Assembly: GCA_032622095.1 (NCBI GenBank)
Contig: CP136069.1
Coordinates: 67,849,319 to 67,913,318 of the forward strand
Length of the DNA: 64,000 nt
Direction: 5' to 3'
Origin: Siphonodentalium dalli
Lineage: Eukaryota > Mollusca > Scaphopoda > Gadilida > Siphonodentaliidae
Part shown: positions 1 to 12,300 of the stretch, in pieces
Layout: each line of letters starts with the position of its first letter
Position numbering within the stretch: position 1 is the first letter of the stretch
Made by a program: the position numbers and the translations under genes
The notes under the pieces: generated by a model
The model's input: only the letters and a program-made list of their open reading frames with translations
What the model was told of the DNA's origin: nothing
Database searches by the model: none

Positions 1-176
1 CATTATCTTAAATATTTTAGTCTCCCATAGGGAGCCTCACATATATAAGAGAATGCACTGGCTTACAAGGTCAAGTTAAATATTGTTTGGCCTATGGGAG
101 CCTTGCATATATAAGAGAATGCATTGGCACAGTGTTTTCACAAAATTTCAGGAAGCTCCAGTCATGGAAGGGTTAA
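1..176 (-). mobile_element. F-type TTAA element (CCATGACTGGAGC end), partial at window edge
   Basis: Read on the minus strand it starts at TTAA (173-176) with CCCTTCCATGACTGGAGCTT and then the recurrent palindromic core containing GCATTCTCTTATATA. The other end is outside the window. Related pieces lie at 3385-3508, 3664-3726, 8132-8325, 36424-36557 and 41826-42079. Confidence 0.65.
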
Positions 177-299
177 GTATCACCCCTATATGGTTGCCTA
201 TATTCCTATTGTAGGTGTAAATTGTCACAGGTACAAGATCTATGGTTCTTAGTGTCAACCTGATTATACTTGATGAATCTTACGCTTTTTTAATTTCAG

Positions 300-387
300 T
301 GAACCTAAGAGTGAGGCCTATTTGCCTGTTCATCTGTTTGGAGAGCTGACTCAGACATTGGAGGGCTTCGAGATGATTTTATCTCAG
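300..387 (+). CDS. RICTOR: RICTOR exon a (HEAT-like region)
   Basis: Acceptor tttcag precedes it and gtgagt follows. It reads EPKSEAYLPVHLFGELTQ onward after one leading base that completes a codon from upstream, and ends in phase 0. The YLPVHL block matches the end of the human RICTOR HEAT-like region. A foldback fragment ends about 120 bases upstream. Confidence 0.88.
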
Positions 388-3300
388 GTGAGTATCACTT
401 AACTTGGGCCCTGCGAAGCTTCAAAGAATCGATTCGGTGTCGACATCGGTGATCAGATTCGGGATCGATATTGAATCGGCTCTGCAATTCATATATTTTC
501 GAATCGACCTACTCTTTCCCATTTATGGGGACAAACTACTAAATTGTTTATTTATAGAGCTCAATTGATGGGCCAATTGCCGCAATGTACCGTGCTTGAC
601 CGTCTGAAGGTCTCACCGGTGTAATTAAGTGGTTACACTGTCTAGATACGCGATTACTTCCAGTGGCAGTCAGTCGCCTTTTCGCGGATGTCATTACGAG
701 TAACACTGGTGGTTCTCGGAAAATGTTTGGGTAAAATATAGTATATCAGTGACTATAATCACTATAATAATTATACAGGTCAAGACATCTACGGTCCATC
801 TAATTTTATATAGTTAGTCTTTAATAGCTTTAGTATCTTCTAATCGAAGAATTCATACCTATGTTAACTTGCCAAGTGTGTTTTGTGTCATAGCTATGCT
901 AGTTGCATACTAATACATTTTAATTCCCCACTGGGCCCTTACTTATCCAATGATCCACCTATATTAACATGTTACAATGGTCCCTCATATTTAAATGCAT
1001 TCCGATTGACAAGCAAGCCGGGTAATGCCATCTTTTATTAAATGCAGAGATAAAACGCACATGATGATTATAAAGATTTACCTTCCATCAAACGGTATGC
1101 ACTCTTACAAGTAACCCATCCGGGTACGGATGCGGCCACTCATGTGCATCAATATTCATGCCATTGATTATGATGTGAACAACGTACATCAGTCCTGAAA
1201 TCCTTAGATTGCAGTCATAGCCATTTACGACCATCAAATTAATAAACTGTGTTATATATATACTACTAGAGTAGTGTATCTTCAGTAGTATTTATTATGC
1301 CCCCGACTTGAAGTCGGCGTGTATATAGTCGACGTCTCCATCCGTACGTACGTACGTCCGTTCCCACAAAATGCCACTTATGTGTCTTCGAAGCCATTCA
1401 AATACCATTTGGACTCAAATGATTGCTTATGTGGCTAGTCTCATAAGCAACCTCATTTGACAGCTCAAATGTGATCTAAGTGGCCTGAGAAAGTCACTTG
1501 AAAAAATTGTCCTTTAATAAATTGAAACAATTTGTCCATCAATATGGATGTCCAACCAGTGTTCTATGGACACGGACGGACGGCTTAAGTGGCTAGCCAC
1601 ATTAGCATCCTTATTTACAAATATACAATATTTTTCTTAATCACGCTTTATTTCTTAATGAACTCTCTAAATTGTGAATGAAGGGTTGAAAAAATACAAT
1701 CTGCTGACTACTTCACATGCGCCAACCGTAAGTCACAGAATACATTGACACTTCTACTTGCAGCCTCGCAAGTAGCATTTCGTGAGAACCCCTTTTGAAG
1801 CCACGTAAAAACAAGTAGTCACATAGGTCACACCATTTTTTCTAGCCACTCACTTAAGTTTGTAGACACATAAGGGGCAAAATGTGGGTCCGTCCGTCCG
1901 TACAAACATTTTGCATTATTGTTCAGCAACCACTGGGCAGATTTAGCTGATATTTGGTATGGTGATATAACAGCATGGGGGAACAGCTACATGCATAGCG
2001 CGGGTTTCGTCCACCCATTTTCACCAGAGTTATGGCCCTTTTTTTACTTAGAAAATTCAATTTTTTTCTAGTTTTTTGGGTTTCCAAATGATAGCGTGAG
2101 ATTTGGTGGTACGATTGCAAATCCCGTATTTTTGTGGATCAGTTATGAAAATAGATGTCAAGTGTGAATTTGGGTATGATCTGATGATTTTTGCCTGAGT
2201 TATGGCCCTTTTTTCAACTTAGAAAATTTTAATTTTGTCCGTCCGTACAAACATTTTGCATTATTGTTCAGCAACCGCTGGGCAGATTTAGCTGATATTT
2301 GGTATGGTGATAGATCAGGATGGGGGAACAGCTACATGGATAGCGCGGGTTTCGTCCACCCATTTTCACTAGAGTTATGGCCCTTTTTTTACTTAGAAAA
2401 TTCAATTTTTTCTAGTTTTTTGGGTTTCCAAATGATAGCGTGAGATTTGGTGGTACGATTGCAAATCCCGTATTTTTGTGGATCAGTTATGAAAATAGAT
2501 GTCAAGTGTGAATTTGGGTATGATCTGATGATTTTTGCCAGAGTTATGGCCCTTTTTTCAACTTAGAAAATTTGAATTTTGTCCGTCCGTACAAACATTT
2601 TGCATTATTGTTCAGCAACCGCTTGGCAGATTTAGCTGATATTTGGTATGGTGATAGAGCAGCATGGGGGAACAGCTACATGGATAGCGCGGGTTTCGTC
2701 CACCCATTTTCACTAGAGTTATGGCCCTTTTTTTACTTAGAAAATTCAATTTTTTTCTAGTTTTTTGGGTTTCCAAATGATAGCGTGAGATTTGGTGGTA
2801 CGATTGCAAATCCTGTATTTTTGTGGATCAGTTATATGAAAATAGATGTCAAGTGTGAATTTGGGTATGATCTGATGATTTTTGCCAGAGTTATGGCCCT
2901 TTTTTCAACTTGTTTTTGGGTTTCCGGATCGCTTGTTTTTGGGTTTCCGGAATTTCTAGTACGAACTTCTTTTGGAATGGTCATATAGACCTCCTCGGAT
3001 ATCCGCAGTTTCGTCCATGCTTAATCCGAATTGCTACAGTCGGGGGCAAATGCCACGTGACTGCGTACCTCTTGTTCATATTATAGTCGGTGTCAAGTCA
3101 TGATGTGATCACATGTTATACTACTACTGCGTAAGTGATATTCAGTTTCGATTTTCGTTCAAAATATTAAAGCTGGGAACCATGTCAGCAGCAAAATGTT
3201 TGTCTGTGAACTCTGGCTTGGTTATTTGTTTCATATTAAAAAAAGTATCAACTTTTATGAAAAATAAGTGAACAATAATTAGAAGGATATCCGATGGTCA

Positions 3301-6300
3301 GCTTGATTTTTTTGAATGTAGACATCGGACACCCAATTCAATTCGATTCGGTTGTCAAATTTACGATTTGCAGGGCCCTACACCTAACCCATTCATGACT
3401 GGAGCTTACATTGGCTTAACAAAATGTACCATGACCTTGTAAGCCAGTGCATTCTCTTAGATATGCAAGGTTCCCTGCATATGCTGCACCATTGCAACTG
3501 CTGCCAAGAAAAGGCTAATGAGTCGATTCAGTTCAGTTCTGAATACATGTAATGTGGTCCATTCTTCATTATGTTTGTTCTGAAGAATGGCTAGACTACA
3601 ACTTATTGTCTGAACATTTCCTAACGGAGCTATTTGTCAGTGAGTATTTAGTATAGAAATATAGCCCTTCCATGACTGGAGCTTTCTGAAATTTTGCGAA
3701 AACCCTGTGCCAATGCATTCTCTTATTTATGGCAGTGACTAACACAGTTACCTTTTTTTGTTTTCAGGAGGGGATAACAAGATACTTTGACATGATATGT
3801 GAGCCTGTGACCGACACTCCAGGGGATATTATCGAGATCAAGGCTGCACTCTGGGCCGTGGTATGTATTTATTTCATAACGAGGTACTTTGACGTGATAT
3901 GATAGCCGGTGACCGACACTCCGGGGGATATTATCGAGATAAAGGCTGCACTCTGGTCCGTGGTATGTATTTATTTCATAACAAGGTACTGTGACATGCT
4001 ATGTGAGCGGAGGACTGACGCTCTGGGGGATATTATGGAGATAAAGGCTGCACTCTGGGCCGTGGTATGTATCTATTTCATAACAAGGTACTTTGACATG
4101 ATATGTGAGCCAGTGACCGACACTCCGGGGGATATTATTGAGATAAAGGCTGGACTCTGGGCCGTGGTTTGTATTTATTTCATAACAATGTACGGTGGCC
4201 GACACTCCCAGGTATGTTATCGAGATAAAGGCTGCACTCTGGGCCGTGGTATGTATTTATTTCATAACAAGGTACTTTGACATGATATGTGCACCGGTGA
4301 CCGACACTCCAGGGGATATTCTCGAGATAAAGGCTGCACTCTGGGCAGTGGTATGTATTTATTTCATAACGAGGTACATTGACATGATATGTGAGCCGTG
4401 ACTGACACTCCAGGGGATATTCTCGAGATAAAGGCTGCACTCTGATCAACGCAAACACCCACAATTAACCAATTCTACACCATCGAAAGGGACATAAATA
4501 CAAATAATCCAATCCAATTTCAACAACAGTAGTGCTATTACAGTTTTTTTTAGTAATTTGATTTTAATTATTTGTTCTATTCCAGGGACATATCGGGTCG
4601 TCCAAACTTGGTGCGACATTACTTCAAGATGAAGGTTTGATTCCAGAAATCATCCGTATAGCAGAGGAGTGCCCCGTTTTCTCAGTCCGAGGGTAATTGT
4701 TTTAATGTTCCATCAATATGGTATTTTCTTCCAAAAAATTCCACATTATCTTATTCACCTGATTTTCACTATAATGGCACATGTATAAAAACAATAAATG
4801 AGAACTTTCATTCACTTGGACCCATTACTGTGAATATCGTTTCCCAAAATACCAGTTATGCAAACCCTTTTCATTGTAACCAACTTTTTTTTCTCTTGGT
4901 GTATTGGTAAATAAATGTCTTAAAACTGATTTAACCTTTTCTATACAAATACCCATTGATGAGCATATGTAGTTCCGTTAGGAAATGTACAGATAATAAG
5001 TTTCACAAACAGGGTCATTCGTTGAACTTATTATCTGAACATTTCACTCCAAGAATATGAATCCTTCTGCACTTGTATTATCTTTTCATCATACTGTCAT
5101 CTTCTCCTCATGTTATCTCAACATCCCTCCGAATTAATAATAAACCACTCCAATGTTGACATTTATAACTGAGTGGGACAATCCATTTGGTACAGAAAGG
5201 GATATATCAGCTGAGTTTGAACTAGTATCATCTGAGGTTATAATTTTTCGCTCAATGCCAAATTGTGATATCTAATTATTTCAACTATTTACTCCAGGAC
5301 AGCGATATTTGTGTTAGGACTGGTCGCGAGCACACAATTAGGAGTGGATTGCCTTCGTGAGTATGGATGGGAGAGTTTCCAGGGGAAACGAGACCTTCTT
5401 ATCGAGCCACCGAGCAAACGTAAAATCAGCGAAATTACCATAAATAGACTGAGTACACGATCAACGAGTATGTCGCTCACCGATCCCGATAGCAGGTCTC
5501 TATTATCACTATCACCATCGTCACCCAGTCCGCTCGCATCTGGATTATATGAAAGTTTCCGAAGCAGGAGTCCCCGCCCACATTCTGGTATCTTAGCAAC
5601 AGATTTGGATACTTCATCAATGTCGTCAAGTTTGAAAAAGAGCAGAACTTTGCCATTGGAGTCAGGGAATTTTAACCGATACTTATCGCTTCCGCCGAGT
5701 ATGACAAGTAGCAGCGGAAGTTCTAAATATAGATCAACTGATCGAGAATCAAGTACTAAACGGAGGCTGGATTCAGAGCCGGATGCAGTATCGTTAGACT
5801 ATCAGTTTTCTCATGTTGACAGTCCAGATGAAACACTAATTATTCAAAATGAGCATCAGATTACTGATTCTGAAAAAATTAATGAAAAAGTTGACATAAA
5901 TGATAATTCAGGAATCGTCATTATAATGGGAGGCGAGGAGAAGAGTAGTGATAGCGACAGTTCCAAAGTTAGTAAATCTCGAGCCGAAAGTTTTAATACG
6001 ACGGATTCGACAACTAGTGGTTTCGGTTCAAGTGATTCTGGTCCGCCAAATTTGTCTGATCTTCGTGTGTTGAGTCCGATAGCTAGTGTGACATCAATAA
6101 ATTCAATGATGAGCCAAGACTGTGGAGACAGCGCTGTTCATCCCTCAGTGGAGATGCGGAAAAAGAAAAATTTAACCAGAATTCCCAGTTATCATAGATT
6201 ATCGAGAAACAGTGAAATTTCTTCATCAAAACTTGAGCATACTCCAACTCAGCAAAGCTGGGAGACTGCTCAACGAACTATACTCGACTACGAGACTTTG

Positions 6301-9300
6301 AGGAACATTAAAAAACAGAGTGCAGATGTGGAAATGGACATTAGTCTGGGGAGTTTGCTTGGGAGCGTTGGTCGACTCATGCATGCATCAAGTATCGAGT
6401 CTTCTAAAAGTCTGGGGGCCAGCACTCTACCAAGGTAAGATGTCATGCTCAGGTTATTTGGCTATAATTTAACATTTTACTCACAGGTGTCTAATAATCG
6501 TGATGACCTAATAATAGTGATGAGTGAGCATTTAAGCTGAAATTAATAATAGTGATGGCAATTTCACTCTGTGTCTCAATCAGGGTTCGCTGCCACTTGC
6601 CAAATTTGCCATTGGCAAAAATAATTCACAATTAGCTAAAAATATTTTCATTCGGCAAAAGTTTTGGCAAGTCACTTTTTAATTTCTCAAGAAAGTTGTA
6701 AAATATAGGTCAATCAATACCATTAATTTCAAGAAACTCTTACAATTTAATTATATTATTGGTGTTTTATATGGCTTTGGAATAGTTAACACCTCTATTA
6801 AGATGCAGTTAATCTGATATCATTAGTATCGATGGGTGGAGGGATTACCTGTATTAAAATTAATAATCGGCACCTGAGAGTAAGGGAAATGACTAAAAGT
6901 CCTTCTTGTTCAAACCCAGTGGGGTCAGTGTTTGAGTGAAAATCCAATGGATCTCACGTGTTTTACGGATTTGTTTACCCGATGTGCTCTCTGGATTGCG
7001 ATTGCTAATGTCAATAATATGATATTACAGGTCGTCATTATTACTGCTCCAGACATTCTTTCTTTAAGGCTGATAAGGGCCCTTTAGGTGTGGGTAGAAT
7101 CAAGGATAGTCCTCTTGGGCTTACTCCTTGTTAGACATATGATTCGAGCTCCTGTTGGAGAGAAAGTCTATTGTTCTTTGTTGTGAGGTTCCGTATTTGA
7201 TGCATGATGTCATGTATTTATTAATTTCCCTGATTGTGCGTGAGAGTTTTTTTGGCCTGGTGGTATCTAGTTGGAAGGATAAGATTGTTGAGCCTGAGGC
7301 ACTGCTGAGTGCTGTGTCCGAAACACTGGTTATCCTATGTCTGGTGCATGTGTAGCCACTGTTGATTATTGGTGGAAAGATAAAAGGGAGAAGGTAAATG
7401 GGAAACAAGTTTATCCATGGAAAGCATCAGTAATCAACTAATTCTTTGCCGATAGGTCAGCAAAGTATTAGTTGATTACTGGTGCTTTCCCTTGAGAAAC
7501 TTGTTTCTCATTTACCTTTTCTTATAATTTTGCATTGACAGCAACATGTAATCTGTAAGTAATTTTGTAATATTCTAGCCCAATTCAAAAACCTCTGTAA
7601 TAACTGACTTCACATACATGTACAAACATAATTCTTAACCCTTTACCCAACAAACCGGCCAAAACCGGCCAAATAAAGCTTCAACAGCCTAAAATATCTT
7701 CGGTCTGTCTCAATAGAACCATACAAATATGGATATCATTGGAACCGGCTCCTTGACCACATTGTGATAGTTACAGTTATGCCCTGTGCCAATGCATTCT
7801 CTTAGATATGCGAGTCGACCATAGGTCGCCTCGCATATACAAGAGAATGCATTGGCCTAAAAAAATCTTTTTTTTAACACTTTTACCATTTTTTCTTACA
7901 TTCTTTAACAATTTTATAATTTTTAATGTGTTAAGCCAATGCATTCTCTTATATATGCGAGGCGACCTATGGTCGACTCGCATATATAAGAGAATGCATT
8001 GGCACAGGGCCCTTCTGTTGGGTAAAGGGTTAATCCAGAATTTTGCCCATTAATGAAACGAAAATTAAAAAAATATATATATGTAAAAAGTCCCACTTCT
8101 GTCGTCTCTTCAAACACAATTTAGGAGTCATTTAACCCTTCCATGACTGGAGCTTCCTGAAGTTTTGTGAAAACTCTGTGCCAATGCATTCTCTTATATA
8201 GGAGAATACAAAAGACTAATTATTGGAATAACAATAGTTACCTTGACCTTGTAAGCCAGTGCATTCTCTTATATATGTGAGGCTCCTTATGGGAGGATCT
8301 TTAATGCTGCACCATTGTAGCTGCTGTCATGAACCTCAGGTTTAATACTAACATAAGAATTATATAGAAAATAATTATGACACTGAAATTATGACACTGA
8401 CTGAGCCAAGTTAACAACTATGTGATTATTGTGTTTCAGCCTCACCAAATTCACCCTCTGGGAACCTCATTCTGCTTAGGTCACAACTGCTTTGGGACAC
8501 CTTTGATCAGATTGAAGTTCCCAAGTTGAAATTGGCGATTTTCACCCATTAGTCACCTTGATTATGAATTTTATCTTCTGCTAATTACGGGATATATAGA
8601 AACTTAAAAGAAGGGAAAAGGTAACTAAAAACAATGATAATTTGACACGATAGATACTTCCCAGAAGATGAGGCCTAAGCAGAATGAGGTCCCCAGAGGG
8701 TAAAATTGGTGATGCTAGCCCACTCCAGGGGGTAGAATCACTAAATTCACCCCCTGTTGAACTCATTCTGCAAATGACAGACACACTGCACTAAGATGAT
8801 CTATTCATTATATTTTATTACAAAGAGTTCCAGCTTCTCCAAGTATGACATCTTTCCAAGAATACGATGAAATTTCAATAGATGAGAAGGCGTCAATCCG
8901 ATCAATCAAAGACTCAGACTGTACAACGGAGTTTGTTGGATTGGCACTCCCAGTCGACATCAATCTTATTCTAGAGGTATATATATATGAAGCGTCAATT
9001 TAATTTAGTAAATACACACCTGTCAGGTGTTTTTTTCGAAAAATATAATACAATCTAGGATGAATTTCTGAAACTTCTTACTATTTGAGTGACATCAGGA
9101 ATATACATTACACAACCAATTGCAAGATTGAACATTTCAACCCATCACTCAAAACTGACCCTGCTGTCAATCAATATTGATGAAAAGCCTAAATGAGGAG
9201 CCAGAACCGTTTTTAAATTACTTCAAGCACTCGTCGTTTGAACTGTTAAAGAACTGGGATGAACAATTGAATCTGTCATACATCTCGTTTTCTGTGACAC

Positions 9301-12300
9301 CTCCATATCAAAGTGCATGTACAATCTTTTAAATCGGCATCAAACACAGTCATAGACTCAAAATCACTTGCGATGACTTGCCATAAAGTCAATGCACTAT
9401 TAATGATCACATGATAAGAAGCTCTCGGGCAAATGAGCTCTAAAATCAATTGTGCTTGAATATCCAACAGCTTATGAACATTATTTGGGATATAATATCG
9501 CATGTTCACTTGAATCTGCCATATATCACATTTTGTCATTATGAATAAGCTACACCTTCTTGTTTGAATTGATTATCAGTCAATTAATTAGAACTTAATT
9601 TTTAATTGTGAGCCATCTTTTTCATGTAAGGATGACCGATTAACGTCTCCCTAATCAAATCATTTTCGATTTTGAGTTGTCAAAATTTTGATTTGATTCA
9701 CAGTATATGAACTCCACTATAATCGTGTTGATTTATCGTCTACAAAATCTTCAAAGCATAAAAATAAAAGACCATAATTATGATCAAAGAATTCCATCAT
9801 GGATTGGAATCATCTGCAACATTTCCCCATCAAAGCGCATGTACAAGCTATTAAATCAACATTAGACACGGTCATAGACTTGAAATCACTTATGATGACC
9901 TATCTGTAAATCAATGGACTATTCATGGTCACATGATAAGAAGCTCTCAGCCAAATGAGCTCCGATAATCAATTGTGCTTGAATATCCAACAGTTTATGC
10001 AAATTATGTGGGATATAACATCGCATGTTCACACACAATTGCCACATTTATATCGCCAAGAACATACTTCAGAAGAATCACATACATGTCAGAACTTGTA
10101 ACCACGAACATTGTCAGCCATTCTTACTTTGTGTTGTGGCTTATTGTCTGCAGTGATAAAGCATTTGGCTGAATCGGATCGAATAGTGATTCTATATACA
10201 AATTGAATCGGGAAAAATAATGTCTGATTCAAAGGGACCTATGTTACCATCGACTTTATTATGAATGACTGTATGATCGTATCATACGATCAATGGGATA
10301 AATTCTTTCATAATTTGGCATTTAAATGCATTAAATTACTTAGGGTATACCCATCCTAGGCAGTATGCCACATAGGGGTACACACTAGCTGACGGCCCAG
10401 CTCTTGTGTACGCCTGTTTCACACATTTTAATTTGCGTTTACTTATTTTTCTTTCGTCATTCCTATTCATCTCATTAACTGCAATGCATAACCATCTAAC
10501 AAATTAACCCCTCTCCAAGTTGAGCTACAGTGTCATTAACACTTCCATTGGGTTATCCAGATGATAACTTGAACAATCTTCAAAAGAATCTCTTGGTATT
10601 TGGTGTGTGGTTTACCTTTGAGAACACACAGGTTATCATCAAGTTGGAATCAAATTTTTGCCAATGCCCAAAAAAGCCAGCTCTTTTTGTATTATATTTC
10701 ACGACTGATTCACCCTCTATTCTGCAGTGCATGATGGGAACATTTTTATTATTTTTATACGCCCGTTGGGACGTACATGTATTATGTGATTGGTCTGTCT
10801 CTTTTTTCGTTTCCTGATGATAACTTTAGTAAGTCTGAACTGAATGGACTGAAATTTGGTATGTGGGTTAACTAGCACAAAATACAGGTCAACTTTGAAT
10901 TTGTGTTCCGCCTGCCAATTTTCAGTGTAGTTACGACCTTTTTTTTTTGAATTTGCACTTAATTTTCGTTTCCAGATTATAACTTTAGCAAGTCTTAACT
11001 GAACGGAATGAAATTTGGTATGTGAGTTTACTAGCCAAAAATACAGGTTAAGTTCAAATTTGGGTTCTGCCCACCAATTTTCACCGAGTATTTTGCCACG
11101 CCCTAGCAGTGCTCTTGTTATCCAAAGTTAAGTAATCATCAACTTGAAGCTGTTTCAAACGCCGCAGGCTGAAAATGTATTAATTGACATAATCTTTATT
11201 TTACAATATTTTCTTTCAGTTTGACAGTGATATTTTCATTGAAGACAAAATGAGCATATCTATGATGAGTAAGTGTTTTTTGCAGGTGATTCAGCCTAGT
11301 GATTATATATATATATTATTATATGGACGGTGTTTCAGTCCATGCGATTGAGCTCCAAAAGATTAATCATTATGTATATGGAATGAAGAAACTCTTTAAT
11401 AAATGTAGATATATAAAAATTACCAGGTTGAAAACAATATTTAAAAGAAAAAATAATTTTAACTTGTCTATAAATTGAAGTTTGTTTTGAGCGCTTCTCT
11501 ACACAACAACAGAGTCAGTGTAGGCTAAAATTAAGCTCATTTGGCAACAGAAGTTTGAAGTGTGCACTTTTTTGGATCGAATCTTGTCTGCTATTTTCTA
11601 CATAGATAATTTTAATACAAATTTGTAAATCTCATAAAAATTACTTTTGTAGGTAAAAGTTCTCTTGGGGAGAGTTTTAAGTCGAAGCCAACATCGTCTC
11701 AGCATGATAAATCACTGTGTATCAGCTGCTGCTCAGAAAAGGAAATGATCAGAGGTTTGTTGGTTGAAATCATGTCATTTTAAAGACATATTATGTACTT
11801 TTTAGGGTGCGTGAACTGATAAGTTAGTATTCAGGCACTATGACAACTGGAGGAATGTAACATTCTACTAACATCGCTGAAAATTTGATAGCGTCATAAA
11901 ATTTGTATATATATCCAAATTGACAACACACATCGTCATTCTTATATGTGAATTCAATGCAGTGACTCTCGATGGCGAAATCATTTTCGTTAGTTTATCG
12001 CCGATAGATTCGTCCCGAATCATTATTAGCTCAATTGTAATAGTGTGTCTGTCATTTGCAGAATGAGGTCCTCAGAGGGTGAATTTTTTTACGCTACCAA
12101 ATTTTGTGACGCTATCAAATTTTTCCCTTCTGTTTCTATATCCCCTAATTTGCAAAAGATAGACAAGGGAAGCTATCATAGTCCATGCTTACGATGAGCA
12201 CAAAACAAAAAATACAAATAAAGTCCTCCCTCCAAGCCTTGAAATAGGGTGTCTGTCATTTGCAGAATGAGGTCCCCAGAGGGTGAATTTAGTGATTCTA

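Larger units (their letters stand above)
408..3381. mobile_element. Nested element with GGGCCCTGC / GCAGGGCCC ends
   Basis: Short inverted ends GGGCCCTGC (408-416) and GCAGGGCCC (3372-3380) are followed inward by related ATCGATTCGG and CGATTCGGTT blocks. The pair encloses a second element (1299-3047). No transposase reading frame is visible, and no clear target duplication was found. Confidence 0.4.
6435..8131. other. RICTOR intron: foldback and one complete A-type element
   Basis: No exon is seen. The stretch holds a palindrome at 7393-7520 (inverted arms around tactaatc/gattagt-type sequence), the A-type TTAA element at 7635-8033 and unremarkable AT-rich DNA. The 6580-6680 part begins CAGGGTTCGCTGCC, resembling a hAT end, but no partner end was found. 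Confidence 0.6.

Noticed and set aside
1923-2988. Near-identical frames of 62-67 codons on both strands
   Set aside because: They arise from the 345-bp tandem array and show no codon constraint.
3909-4464. A 123-codon frame and its antisense partners across the RICTOR array
   Set aside because: Produced by in-frame repetition of the exon plus intron; no start context or separate gene evidence.
7639-8031. Regularly repeated palindromes, considered as a CRISPR-like array
   Set aside because: Each copy is part of a TTAA-flanked element with inverted ends, spacers are not unique short sequences, and the genome is animal.
7777-8053. Paired small reading frames with [16 protein letters not shown], also seen at 40056, 43172, 43266 and 63121
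   Set aside because: They are translations of the palindromic core of TTAA elements on both strands; identical because the DNA repeats.
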